A stretch of DNA of 64,000 nt from Salarchaeum sp. JOR-1. Its GTDB lineage: Archaea > Halobacteriota > Halobacteria > Halobacteriales > Halobacteriaceae. Shown here in pieces: positions 31,708 to 40,304 of the stretch (position 1 is the stretch's first letter; the number at the start of each line of letters is the position of its first letter). Where the stretch lies: contig NZ_CP042241.1 of the NCBI RefSeq assembly GCF_007833275.1, positions 1,054,001 to 1,118,000 on the forward strand. Reading direction: 5' to 3'. The position numbers and the translations under genes are program-made. The notes beneath the pieces were generated by a model. That model saw only the letters and a program-made list of their open reading frames with translations. It ran no database searches and was not told the origin of the DNA.

Positions 31708-32555
31708 GCGACGAGGAGCCAGGCGGCGAACACGGCGCTGCTCCCGGCGAGCACGCTCACGACGGCGTGTTTGCGGAGGCGGTCGAGGGCGTGGTGGGCG
31801 TGCTCGTCGAGGTCGGCGGCGTCGTGGATTTCGCTCCCGACCTCACAGCGGGGGAGGAAGTCCATGGCGATGTGGAGGAAGATGCCGGCGGCGAACCCGA
31901 AGACGACACCCCTGAACTCGGGGCTGGCGGGTATCTGGAGCGCGCTGGCGGCGATAGCGGCGAGCCCGACGCCGGAGGCGGGGAGGAGGAGCATGCTGAG
32001 GGGGCGGTCGTTGCGTCGGAGGCGGCCGGCGGCGGCGTAGCCGGCGGGGCCCTTGTGGGAGACGATGGCGAGGCCGAGGAGCAGTCCGAGGTCGGGCATC
32101 GACCCGTAGACGATGCCGATGATTGCGCCGGCGGAGAGCGCGTGCGCGGCGATCTGCGCGGTGGTCGTGTCGAGCGGGAGGTCGCGGTGGGTGAGTTCGT
32201 GGCCGACGGTGTGCGCGGCGAACCCGGCGAGGACGCCGGCGGCGATGCCGAACCCGCCGAACTTGGGGTGCTGGCCGATGGCTTGCGGGACGAGGAAGGC
32301 GGCGGCGCTGGCTATCATCGCGCCGGCGGCGAGGCCGTACCCCCAGACGAGCGCGGTGGGGTTGCCGGCGGGCTTGCGGTAGCCGACGGCGGCGAACCCG
32401 AGCATGCCGAGGAAGGCCACCCAGGAGATGCCGAGGAGCTTGTACGATTCGGCGGTGACGGCGTACGCGGAGGCGGCGAGGAACGCGAGGACGCTGAGTG
32501 CGCCGACCACGACCGCCGGGCGATAGTTGTGATTCGAGAAGGCTCCGGAACTCAT
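31704..32555 (-). CDS. ZIP-family divalent metal transporter
   Basis: The 283-residue membrane protein has about eight hydrophobic helices. Helix IV has the metal-binding pattern AAHTVGHELTHRDLPLD and helix V has GLLLGLAIVSHKGPAGYAAA, both with His as in ZIP transporters. A C-terminal FLHIAMDFLPRCEVG contains a further His/Asp pair. Such proteins import zinc, iron or manganese. A long inverted repeat in the short divergent promoter suggests metal-dependent control. It ends by sharing four bases with tfs. Confidence 0.88.
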   Translation of the reverse strand: MSSGAFSNHNYRPAVVVGALSVLAFLAASAYAVTAESYKLLGISWVAFLGMLGFAAVGYRKPAGNPTALVWGYGLAAGAMIASAAAFLVPQAIGQHPKFGGFGIAAGVLAGFAAHTVGHELTHRDLPLDTTTAQIAAHALSAGAIIGIVYGSMPDLGLLLGLAIVSHKGPAGYAAAGRLRRNDRPLSMLLLPASGVGLAAIAASALQIPASPEFRGVVFGFAAGIFLHIAMDFLPRCEVGSEIHDAADLDEHAHHALDRLRKHAVVSVLAGSSAVFAAWLLVA

Positions 32556-32557
32556 TC

Positions 32558-32587
32558 GTTAACAACATTGGGGGTGATATTATTAAC
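32558..32587. promoter_or_regulatory. inverted repeat in the ZIP/DUF2071 divergent promoter
   Basis: GTTAACAAC (32558-32566) and ATTATTAAC (32579-32587) are inverted with 7 of 9 matches and a 12-base spacer. The element starts three bases before the ZIP ATG on the minus strand. It is A/T-rich enough to hold TATA boxes and could bind a metal-responsive repressor. Confidence 0.4.
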
Positions 32588-32635
32588 ACTGTCGGTGGTC
32601 GCCGGGTAGAAGAGGCTCGCGAGCGCACGAGACGT

Positions 32636-33322
32636 ATGCGCGTCATCGACATGGACTGGGAGCGCGTCTGCTTCGCCAGCTGGCCGGTCAACCCCCGGCT
32701 CGTGGAGCGCTCGCTCCCCGACAGCGTCGACGCCGACACCTACGACGGCCAGGCCTACCTCTCCGTCGTCCCCTTCCTGATGGGCCGCGTCCGCCCCCGC
32801 CACGCCCCGCGCCGCGTCGGATTGGACTTCGCGGAACTCAACCTCCGCACGTACGTCGAACACGACGGCGACCCCGGCATCTACTTCTACAACCTCGACG
32901 CCGACGACCCCGTCGGCATCGCGCTCGCCCGTCGCCTGTTCAGCCTCCCCTACTACCGCGCCGACACCCGCGTCGAGCGCGTGCCCGACGACGGCACCCG
33001 CTTCGAGTCCACCCGCACCCACGGCGGCGTCCCCCAGTGTGCGTTCGCCGCGACCTACCGCCCCACCGAGACCCCCGCGAGGCCCGACTCCGGGAGTCTC
33101 ACCGAGTGGCTCGTCGAACGCTACCGGTTCTACACGGAGGGCCGCAGTCGCCTCTGGTACGGCGAGGTGGAACACCCGCCCTGGGAAGTGGCCGACGCCG
33201 AAATCGCGTTCGACGACAACGACCTCTTCGCCGCGAACGGCTTCGACCACCCCGCGGGCGACCCGCACGTCGCGTACAGCCCCGGCGTCCCCGTCACCGC
33301 CCACCACCTCCGCCCCGCCTGA
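32636..33322 (+). CDS. DUF2071 (YqjF-like) protein
   Basis: The 228-residue protein fits DUF2071: WERVCFASWPVNPRLVERSLPDSVDADTYDGQAYLSVVPFLMGRVRPRHAP near the start. Then come DFAELNLRTYVEHDGDPGIYFYNLDADDPVGIALARRLFSLPYYRA and a C-terminal W-rich stretch. Its function is unproven; an acetoacetate-decarboxylase-like fold has been proposed for the family. It is cytosolic. The ATG at 32636 is used because the upstream frame crosses the divergent promoter. It is co-directional with crtD, which starts 54 bases downstream. Confidence 0.82.
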   Translation: MRVIDMDWERVCFASWPVNPRLVERSLPDSVDADTYDGQAYLSVVPFLMGRVRPRHAPRRVGLDFAELNLRTYVEHDGDPGIYFYNLDADDPVGIALARRLFSLPYYRADTRVERVPDDGTRFESTRTHGGVPQCAFAATYRPTETPARPDSGSLTEWLVERYRFYTEGRSRLWYGEVEHPPWEVADAEIAFDDNDLFAANGFDHPAGDPHVAYSPGVPVTAHHLRPA

Positions 33323-33375
33323 GAGGCCCGGCGCGCTGCCTGTCGTTTTATTGTCCGCGCGCCCCCACGTCCGCT

Positions 33376-34839
33376 ATGAGTTCACCCACGTCCGCCGTCG
33401 TCGTCGGCGGCGGGTTCGGCGGCCTCTCGACTGCCTGCTACCTCGCGGACGCGGGCGTCGACGTGACGCTCCTGGAGAAGAACGACCAGCTCGGCGGCCG
33501 CGCGAGCGTCCTCGAAACCGACGGCTTCCGCTTCGACATGGGGCCCTCGTGGTACCTGATGCCGGACGTCTTCGAGTCCTTCTTCGCCGACTTCGGACAC
33601 GCCCCCGAGGACTTCTACGCCCTCCAGCCCCTCGACCCGCATTACAGGATCTTCTTCAAGGACGGCGACCGCGTGGACATGACGGGCGACCTCGACCACG
33701 TTCGCTCCGTCTTCGAGTCCTACGAGTCGGGCGCGGGCGACGCGTTCGAGGACTACCTCGCGAAGAGCGAGCGCAACTACGACGTGGGCATGGAGCACTT
33801 CGTCTACGAGGACCGCCCCCGCCTCCGCGACTACCTCTCGCTCGACGTCGCCCGGAACGCCCGCGGCCTCAGCCTCCTCGGGTCGATGGAAGACCACGTC
33901 GAGAACTACTTCGAGAACGAGAAACTCAAGCAGATCGTCCAGTACTCGCTCGTGTTCCTCGGCGGCAGCCCCAGCAACACGCCCGCGCTCTACAACCTCA
34001 TGACGCACGTCGACTTCAACCTCGGCGTCCACTACCCCGAGGGCGGGATGCGCGGCGTCGTCGACGGCATCGTCACGCTCGCGGACGACCTGGGCGTCAC
34101 CTTCCACACCGGCGCCGCCGTCGAGCGCATCCAGCCCCGCGAACCCGGGTTCACCGTCGCCACCGCGGACGCCGAGTACGAGGCCGACGTCGTCGTGAGC
34201 GACGCCGACTACGCGCACACCGAACAGGAACTCCTGCCCGCCCAGTACCGCCAGTTCGACGAGGCCTACTGGGAGTCCCGAACCTACGCGCCCTCCGCGT
34301 TCCTCCTCTACCTCGGCGTCGAGGGCGACGTGGATCCGCTCGCCCACCACACGCTCGTCCTCCCCACCGACTGGGACGAGCACTTCGCGGAGATATTCGA
34401 CGACCCCGTGTACCCCGACGACCCCGCCTACTACGTCTGCGTCCCCTCCGACACGGACGACACCGTCGCGCCCGACGGCCACAGCAACCTCTTCGTCCTC
34501 GTCCCGATCGCCCCCGGCCTCGACGACACCCCTGAGATTCGCGCGGAGTACCGCGACCTCGTGCTCGACGACCTCGCCGAGAACACCGGCGTCGACGTCC
34601 GCGACCGCATTGTCGTGGAGGAATCGTTCTCCGTGAACGACTTCGCGGAGCGCTACAACAGCTACCAGGGCACCGCGCTCGGGATGGCGCACACGCTCAC
34701 TCAGACGGCGCTGTTCCGCCCGCCGCACGCGAGCGAGTCCTGCGACGGCCTCTACTTCACGGGCGCGAACACCACGCCCGGCATCGGCGTGCCGATGTGC
34801 CTCATCTCGGGCGAACTCACCGCCGACTACGTGCTGTAG
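33376..34839 (+). CDS. crtD: CrtI-family carotenoid desaturase, probably carotenoid 3,4-desaturase
   Basis: The 487-residue flavoprotein has the FAD motif SAVVVGGGFGGLSTACYLADAGVDVTLLEKNDQLGGRASV at residues 6-45. Typical CrtI features follow: FRFDMGPSWYLMPDVFE, and GLYFTGANTTPGIGVPMCLISGELTADYVL at the end. Phytoene desaturase and CrtD cannot be separated by motif. The order desaturase-LyeJ-CruF matches the bacterioruberin cluster described in Haloarcula japonica, where the first gene is the 3,4-desaturase. lyeJ starts on the base after its stop. Confidence 0.85.
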   Translation: MSSPTSAVVVGGGFGGLSTACYLADAGVDVTLLEKNDQLGGRASVLETDGFRFDMGPSWYLMPDVFESFFADFGHAPEDFYALQPLDPHYRIFFKDGDRVDMTGDLDHVRSVFESYESGAGDAFEDYLAKSERNYDVGMEHFVYEDRPRLRDYLSLDVARNARGLSLLGSMEDHVENYFENEKLKQIVQYSLVFLGGSPSNTPALYNLMTHVDFNLGVHYPEGGMRGVVDGIVTLADDLGVTFHTGAAVERIQPREPGFTVATADAEYEADVVVSDADYAHTEQELLPAQYRQFDEAYWESRTYAPSAFLLYLGVEGDVDPLAHHTLVLPTDWDEHFAEIFDDPVYPDDPAYYVCVPSDTDDTVAPDGHSNLFVLVPIAPGLDDTPEIRAEYRDLVLDDLAENTGVDVRDRIVVEESFSVNDFAERYNSYQGTALGMAHTLTQTALFRPPHASESCDGLYFTGANTTPGIGVPMCLISGELTADYVL

Positions 34840-35667
34840 ATGGACTTTCGGTACCTCCTCACGCTCTCTCGGCCGCGGTTCTGGCTCTACCTCGCCGGTC
34901 CCGTCCTCGTCGGCGCGACCTACGCCGCCACCGGACTGAGCGACCTCACGAGTCCGGTCGTGCTCGCGCTCGCAGCGTACTTCCTCGTGCCCGCGAACGT
35001 CTTCCTCTACGGCGTCAACGACGTCTTCGACCGCGACGTGGACGAACATAACCCCAAGAAGGACGAAAAGGAAGCGCGCTACCGCGGCTCCCGGGACGCG
35101 CTCGTCGCCGTCGCCGCGACTGGCGTGCTCGGCCTCGGGACGTTCGCCGTCACGCCGGCCGTCGCGTGGCCGTGGCTCGCCGGCTTCTTCGCGCTCGCCG
35201 TCGGGTACAGCGCGCCCCCCGTTCGCTTCAAGACCACGCCCCTCCTCGACTCCGCCTCGAACGGCCTCTACGTCCTCCCCGGCGCGGCCGCGTACGCCGC
35301 GCTCGCCGGCCACCATCCCCCACTGCTCGCCGTCGTCGGCGGCTGGCTGTGGACGATGGGAATGCACACGTTCAGCGCCATCCCCGACATCGTCCCGGAC
35401 CGGGAGGCCGGCATCCGCACCACCGCGACCTGGCTCGGCGAACCCAAGACGTACGCGTACTGCGTCGCGGTGTGGACGCTCGCGGCCCTCGCGTTCGCCG
35501 CGCTCGACCTCCGGCTGCTCGCCGTCTTCGCGATATACCCCGCGTTCTGCGCGTGGGTCGCGCGCTCCGCCGTGTCGGTCGAGCGCGCGTACTGGTGGTT
35601 CCCGTACCTGAACGGACTCGCCGGCATGACGCTCACGCTCGCCGGCCTCTGGAGGCTCTATGGATAG
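34840..35667 (+). CDS. lyeJ: lycopene elongase/1,2-hydratase, UbiA prenyltransferase
   Basis: This enzyme adds C5 units to both ends of lycopene to start C50 bacterioruberin. The 275-residue membrane protein has about eight helices. The first UbiA motif is in NVFLYGVNDVFDRDVDEHNPKKDEKEARY (N-x3-D-x3-D), and the second Asp-rich motif is in FSAIPDIVPDREAGIRTTATWLG. Both bind the prenyl diphosphate through Mg2+. It starts directly after the crtD stop and overlaps cruF by eight bases, so all three are one translated unit. Confidence 0.92.
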   Translation: MDFRYLLTLSRPRFWLYLAGPVLVGATYAATGLSDLTSPVVLALAAYFLVPANVFLYGVNDVFDRDVDEHNPKKDEKEARYRGSRDALVAVAATGVLGLGTFAVTPAVAWPWLAGFFALAVGYSAPPVRFKTTPLLDSASNGLYVLPGAAAYAALAGHHPPLLAVVGGWLWTMGMHTFSAIPDIVPDREAGIRTTATWLGEPKTYAYCVAVWTLAALAFAALDLRLLAVFAIYPAFCAWVARSAVSVERAYWWFPYLNGLAGMTLTLAGLWRLYG

Positions 35668-36463
35668 ACGCACCGTCGAAGAACGGCTGGAGCGCCTCGT
35701 CCGCGAGAACCGCTTCACCGTCGCCGTCGTCTTCCCGCTCGTCGGCGCGCTCACGCTCGTCGCGAGCGAAATGGGCGTCCTCCCGCCGCCGCTCGCGTTC
35801 AACCCCGCGTTCGTGCTGTTCGGCACGCTCGTCATGCGCCTCCCGCTCGTCGCCGGCTTCCTCCCCCTCGTCGGTCGCCGGGAAGCCGTCGCGCTCGCCG
35901 GCCTCACCACCTACACGTACCTCGTGGAGTACGTCGGCGTCCACACCGGCCTCCCCTACGGCGAGTTCGAGTACCTCGTCAGCCTCGGCCCGATGCTCGC
36001 CGGCGTCCCCGTCGGCCTCCCCGTCTTCTTCTTCCCGCTCGTCCTGAACGCCTACCTCCTCGTCCTCCTCGTCGTCCGCGCGAACACGCCCGGCTGGGTG
36101 CGGGTCGCGCTCGCCGTCCTCGTCGTGGTTCTCGGCGACCTCGTCCTCGACCCCGCCGCCGTCAGCCTCGGGTTCTGGCGGTACGCCAGCGGCGGCGTCT
36201 ACTACGGCGTCCCCCTCTCGAACTACCTCGGCTGGATAGTCTCCGCCACCGTGGCCATCGCGTTCGTCGAGTACGCGTTCAGCCCGCGCGCGCTCGCCGG
36301 ACGCCTCGCGCGCTGCGAGTTCATGCTCGACGACCTCGTGAGCTTCGTCCTGCTCTGGGGCGCCGTCAACCTCGTGTACGCGAACTGGCTGCCCGCGCTG
36401 CTCGCCGCACTCGGCGTGGCAGTGCTCGTCAGAACCGAGCGCTTCGACTTCCGGGTTCGTTAG
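35660..36463 (+). CDS. cruF: carotenoid hydratase CruF (bisanhydrobacterioruberin hydratase)
   Basis: The 267-residue membrane protein has about seven helices. It has LTTYTYLVEYVGVHTGLPYGEFEYLVSLGP near residues 90-120, then a conserved region GDLVLDPAAVSLGFWRYASGGVYYGVPLSNYLGW near residues 165-200, as in CruF carotenoid 1',2'-hydratases. It should hydrate the ends of bisanhydrobacterioruberin to bacterioruberin. It overlaps lyeJ by eight bases. Its stop shares TTAG (36460-36463) with the stop of convergent crtB. Confidence 0.9.
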   Translation: MDRRTVEERLERLVRENRFTVAVVFPLVGALTLVASEMGVLPPPLAFNPAFVLFGTLVMRLPLVAGFLPLVGRREAVALAGLTTYTYLVEYVGVHTGLPYGEFEYLVSLGPMLAGVPVGLPVFFFPLVLNAYLLVLLVVRANTPGWVRVALAVLVVVLGDLVLDPAAVSLGFWRYASGGVYYGVPLSNYLGWIVSATVAIAFVEYAFSPRALAGRLARCEFMLDDLVSFVLLWGAVNLVYANWLPALLAALGVAVLVRTERFDFRVR

Positions 36464-37425
36464 AGCGTCGCCACGTCTTCTTCGCGCTCCCGGTCGCCCT
36501 CGGGTGCGCCCGTCCGGTCTGACGGTACCGCGCTCACCGCGTCGAACACCGCTTCCGGGTCGTCGTTGCGCCACCACCGCCAGCTCGTCTTCGCCGTCAC
36601 GTACAGCTTCCGGGGGAGGCTGAGGCTCGGGCGCTCCGAGAGCACGTCGAACCCCTGCCGGCGGATGAGCCGGTGGTGTTCCGCGTACAGGACTGCCGCC
36701 AGCAGGACGGGGAACTGGCAGTCGCGGGGGAGGTACTTGATGCCCGCGACGCCCTCCCGGTAGAGCGCCTCCGCGCGCGACAGCTCCGACTGGAGCGCTG
36801 TCCTCAACCCCTCCGAGGGCTCGTGGTTCCGCAGTTGGTCGATCGTGACGCCGTTCGACCGCAAGCGCTCCATCGGCACGTACACGCGGTCGAGGTCGTC
36901 GATGTCCTCGCGAACGTCCCGGATGAAGTTCGTGAGCTGGAACGCCTTCCCGAGTGCGCCGGCGTGCGGCAGCGCCGCGTCCGCGTTCTCCCGCTCGGGG
37001 TCCATCAGGTACACCATCATGTGCCCGACGGACACCGCAGACCCCCGCATGTACTCGTCGAGGTCGGCCGCAGTCTCGTACGTCTGCTGCTCGATGTCGG
37101 CCTCCATCGTGTCCAGGAACACCTCGACCTCGCCGTCCGGGATGCCGTACGTCTCCTTCACGTCCGCGAACGCCGCGAGCACGTCGTCCTCGGGCGTCCT
37201 GTCGCCCAGCACGCCCTCGCGAATGCGTTCGAGTTCGGCGCGCTGCTCCGCCGCCGCCAACGACTCGTCGCCGTCGACGACCTCGTCCGCGACGCGGAAG
37301 AACCCGTAGAGGACGTACGTTCCGCGTCGCACACGCTCCGGGAGGAGTCGCGTCGCGAGATAGAACGTCTTTCCCGTCCGTCGGTGTATCGACTTCGCCG
37401 TCGCGACCTGCTCCCGGGAGACCAT
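36460..37425 (-). CDS. crtB: phytoene synthase
   Basis: This enzyme joins two geranylgeranyl diphosphates to phytoene, the first committed carotenoid step. The 321-residue protein has the first Asp-rich region VADEVVDGD near residues 46-54. The second is NFIRDVREDIDDLDRVYVPMERL around residues 164-186, and the TRLLPERVRRGTYVLYGFFRVAD start is typical. An Arg/Glu-rich tail ends the protein. It faces crtD-lyeJ-cruF rather than sharing their operon, so supply and modification of the C40 backbone are transcribed separately. No phytoene desaturase other than the crtD gene lies in the window. Confidence 0.94.
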   Translation of the reverse strand: MVSREQVATAKSIHRRTGKTFYLATRLLPERVRRGTYVLYGFFRVADEVVDGDESLAAAEQRAELERIREGVLGDRTPEDDVLAAFADVKETYGIPDGEVEVFLDTMEADIEQQTYETAADLDEYMRGSAVSVGHMMVYLMDPERENADAALPHAGALGKAFQLTNFIRDVREDIDDLDRVYVPMERLRSNGVTIDQLRNHEPSEGLRTALQSELSRAEALYREGVAGIKYLPRDCQFPVLLAAVLYAEHHRLIRRQGFDVLSERPSLSLPRKLYVTAKTSWRWWRNDDPEAVFDAVSAVPSDRTGAPEGDREREEDVATL

Positions 37426-37607
37426 AGATACCTCGAAGGGACGGCCGCCTGCGACTTAGTTGTGCGGGGCTACCGGCGTGCGTTCTCCCCGAGCGCGGCG
37501 TGCGCGCGCCGCACGACCCAGCGAAGTCGCGCCCGATGGCACGCGAAACCCGAGGCGGTCCTCGTACGTGCCGTCACACCGCCCCGGAAGCTTGTTCGCA
37601 CCCGAAC

Positions 37608-38930
37608 TTACAGGTCAGTGATGGCGTCGAGCAGTTCGCCGGGCGTCGTGTCGTGGAACTCGACGCGGTAGGACGCGTCCACGACCGGCGCGTCCACGTC
37701 CACGACGCGTTCGAGCGCGATAGGGGTTCCCGAGACCACCGCGTCCGGGCCGACGGCGTCGATGGTCGCTTCGAGGTCGGCGCACTGCGCGTCCGAGTAC
37801 CCCATCGCGGGGAGCACGCGGTCGAGGTGGTCGTACGACTCGAGCACGTCCGCGATGGAGCCGACCGCGGCCCCGCGCGGGTCGAGGCGTTCCGCCGCGC
37901 CGTACTCCGCCGCGGCGACCGTTCCCGCACCGTACGTCGCGTCGCCGTGCGTGAGCGTCGGCCCGTCCTCCACCACGAGCACTGACGCGCCCCGAATTCG
38001 TTCGGGGGCGTCCACGGACACCACGGAGTCCGCGTGATACACCGGCGCGTCCGAGTTCGCGTCCCGTATCCGTCGGACGGTCTCCGACACCTGGTCGTCG
38101 CTCGCGGAGTTCTCCTTGTTCACGACGACGGCGTCCGCGGCCCGGAGGTTCGCCTCCCCCGGATGGTAGGTGTCCGTGTCCGCGGCCCGGAGCGGGTCGG
38201 CGAGCACGACGTGCGCGTCCGGCCGCACGAACGGCAGTTCGTTGTTCCCGCCGTCCCAGACCAGCACGTCGTTCTCGTCGCTCGCGCGCGCCAGCACCGC
38301 CTCGTAGTCCACGCCAGCGTACACCGTGTGGTCGCGCTCCACGTGCTGTTCGTACTCCTCGCGCTCCTCTACGGTCACCGATTCGAGGTCTGCCGTCGAT
38401 TCGAAGCGCTGCACGCGGTTCGCGGCGAGGTCGCCGTACGGCATCGGCTCTCGAACCACGCCCACGTCGTAGCCGCGGGACTGGAGTTCGTCCGCGAACG
38501 CCCGCGAGAGCTGTGACTTCCCGCAGCCCGTCCGCACGGCGTCCACCGCCACCACCGGCACGTCCACGTCAAGTTGCATCTCGTTCGGTCCGATCAATCG
38601 GAACCCCGCGCCCTCGCTGAGCGCGCGCGACGCGGTGTGCATCACGTGCTCGTGCGAGACGTCGGAGTAGGAGAAGACGACGGTGTCCACGCCCTCCTCG
38701 CGAACGATGTCCTCTAACTTCGCTTCGGGGCGGATGGGGATGCCGTCCGGGTATCGGGGACCGGCGAGTTCGGGCGGGTAGCGGTCGTGTCCCTGCTCGG
38801 TTTCGCCGAGGTTCTGGTCGGGCGCGCGCGTGAACGCCACGACTTCCACGGCGTCGTCGTCCCGGAAGACGGTGTTGAAGTCGTGGAAGTCGCGGCCCGC
38901 CGCGCCCGTGATGACAACGCGTTCTGCCAT
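37608..38930 (-). CDS. cyclic 2,3-diphosphoglycerate synthase family protein
   Basis: The 440-residue protein belongs to the family of archaeal cyclic-2,3-diphosphoglycerate synthetase, a P-loop ATP-using enzyme. It begins RVVITGAAGRDFHDFNTVFRDDDAVEVVAFTRAPDQNL. The kinase-type loop is at residues 133-140 (RTGCGKSQ), followed by LSRAFADELQSRGYDVGVVREPMPYGDL. Cyclic 2,3-diphosphoglycerate is a solute of methanogens. In haloarchaea the substrate is uncertain, and related GTPase-like proteins exist, so the family call is firmer than the reaction. It is monocistronic. The 181 bases from 37426 to 37607 carry only the crtB promoter. Confidence 0.82.
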   Translation of the reverse strand: MAERVVITGAAGRDFHDFNTVFRDDDAVEVVAFTRAPDQNLGETEQGHDRYPPELAGPRYPDGIPIRPEAKLEDIVREEGVDTVVFSYSDVSHEHVMHTASRALSEGAGFRLIGPNEMQLDVDVPVVAVDAVRTGCGKSQLSRAFADELQSRGYDVGVVREPMPYGDLAANRVQRFESTADLESVTVEEREEYEQHVERDHTVYAGVDYEAVLARASDENDVLVWDGGNNELPFVRPDAHVVLADPLRAADTDTYHPGEANLRAADAVVVNKENSASDDQVSETVRRIRDANSDAPVYHADSVVSVDAPERIRGASVLVVEDGPTLTHGDATYGAGTVAAAEYGAAERLDPRGAAVGSIADVLESYDHLDRVLPAMGYSDAQCADLEATIDAVGPDAVVSGTPIALERVVDVDAPVVDASYRVEFHDTTPGELLDAITDL

Positions 38931-39082
38931 ACCGAGAGCACGAGGGGGACGCCCAAAAGTCCGGAGGCCGCCTAGGGAGACGGTCGGGGGGGAAGCAGCG
39001 GCGGCAGGCGAGCGCGGTCGACCGCGCCCTCCCCCCGCGCGAGCACGTCCGGCCGCCGCTCGCCAACCCGAAAACGGACGGT

Positions 39083-39922
39083 CTATCCGGTGACTGTGCC
39101 AGCGACGAGGTCTGCGAGCGTGCCAGTCACGCTGTACGCGGGCGTGTCAACCCGGATCGTGGTCGCCTCGGAGATGTCGCTGAATCGGAGGTGGAGTTCG
39201 TACAGGCCGTCGTCGCCGATGGGCGCGGCCTCCTGCTGGTCGGAGTCGACGGCCGTCGCCCACGCGTACGCGCCGCTGTACGCCGGGTCGACGCGGCCGT
39301 CGATGTGGTAGGCGGCCGGTTTATCGAAGTCCGTGCCCGCCATCGGGTACCCCCGGTCGTGCCACGTCCAGAACCCCTCGTCGATGACGTACACGTCCGT
39401 GTAGCCCGCGGCCTGGAGGGTGGACGCGCGGATCGCGGAGAGGTGGTGGGGACAGCCGCAGTAGGCGACGACGCGGTCGTCGGTCGGCCAGCCGTCCACC
39501 GGGCCGCCCGCGGCCTGGGGTTGGGCGGGGCTGTTCACCGCGCCGTAGATGTGCGCGTGCTCGTACTGGGTCTTCGGGCGGGCGTCCACGAACCGCGCTT
39601 CGCCACGGTCGTACCAGTACTTCGCCACGTCGATGGGCGCGAGCTTCACGGTCTGTCCGTTCACGTCCAGCGTCTCGAACGCGGCCGTGTCGATGGAGCG
39701 CTCCGCGGGCCGGCCGCCGAACTCGGGCGGCACGCCGTCCGCGGGAGCGGGGTCGTCGGGGTAGTCGCCGTTCCGCACGAACGCCGTCTTCAGGTTCCCC
39801 GGGTGGTAGAACGCGGACGACCCGGTGCCGTTCTCGGCGCTGCCGCTGCCGATTCCGAGGCAGCCGGCGAGTCCGGCGGCCGCCGCGCCGCCCATCGCGC
39901 CGAGGAACGCGCGTCGGTTCAT
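39083..39922 (-). CDS. Tat-exported rhodanese-domain lipoprotein
   Basis: The 279-residue protein starts MNRRAFLGAMGGAAAAGLAGC, a twin-arginine signal with a lipobox ending at Cys21, so it is a membrane-anchored extracellular lipoprotein. A rhodanese domain (about residues 85-200) has RFVDARPKTQYEHAHIYGAVNSPAQ and the active-site loop YCGCPHHLSAIRASTLQAAGYTDVYVIDEGFWTW. Rhodaneses transfer sulfane sulfur from thiosulfate-like donors through the loop Cys. The C-terminal 80 residues are beta-rich. It precedes cpgS-like on the minus strand but with 150 bases between them. Confidence 0.88.
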   Translation of the reverse strand: MNRRAFLGAMGGAAAAGLAGCLGIGSGSAENGTGSSAFYHPGNLKTAFVRNGDYPDDPAPADGVPPEFGGRPAERSIDTAAFETLDVNGQTVKLAPIDVAKYWYDRGEARFVDARPKTQYEHAHIYGAVNSPAQPQAAGGPVDGWPTDDRVVAYCGCPHHLSAIRASTLQAAGYTDVYVIDEGFWTWHDRGYPMAGTDFDKPAAYHIDGRVDPAYSGAYAWATAVDSDQQEAAPIGDDGLYELHLRFSDISEATTIRVDTPAYSVTGTLADLVAGTVTG

Positions 39923-39965
39923 ACCCGAGGCAGGGACTCCGGTAAGTTAGGGTTGACGCAGTCGG

Positions 39966-40226
39966 CTACGCACGCGCTACGTCAGTGACGACGCCGAACG
40001 TCGCCCAGCCGTCGCCCGCGTTCCGTCCGACCACGAGGTCGTCGCCGTCGGTCACCAGCCGGTAGTCGGCGTCGTCGTCCACTCGGGCGGCTTCGCCCTG
40101 GAAGTCCTCCTGGAAGAACTCCGTGCTCTCGATTTCGAACTCGTGCGTCTCGCCGTCCGCGAACGTCAACAGGACGGGGTCGGGCGCGACGTTGTACACG
40201 CGTTTCGCGTGCTCGTTCAGGCTCAT
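39966..40226 (-). CDS. conserved haloarchaeal hypothetical protein (86 aa)
   Basis: The soluble protein MSLNEHAKRVYNVAPDPVLLTFADGETHEFEIESTEFFQEDF... has short strands and acidic composition, like a small beta-barrel or Sm-like fold, but no diagnostic motif. The ATG at 40226 is used because the upstream frame is Arg-rich and enters the divergent hydrolase promoter. It stands 43 bases before the rhodanese gene. Unknown function. Confidence 0.68.
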   Translation of the reverse strand: MSLNEHAKRVYNVAPDPVLLTFADGETHEFEIESTEFFQEDFQGEAARVDDDADYRLVTDGDDLVVGRNAGDGWATFGVVTDVARA

Positions 40227-40304
40227 ACCCGCCGTGAGGGCGCGCACTGGCAAGGCGGTGTCGGGAGCGCAACGCCTACGGCGGCCTCCCGCGAACCCGG
40301 GCAC

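Noticed and set aside
33376-34839. Calling the desaturase a phytoene desaturase (CrtI)
   Set aside because: The family motif fits both, but the gene order with lyeJ and cruF matches a characterised CrtD. The alternative is kept in the entry.
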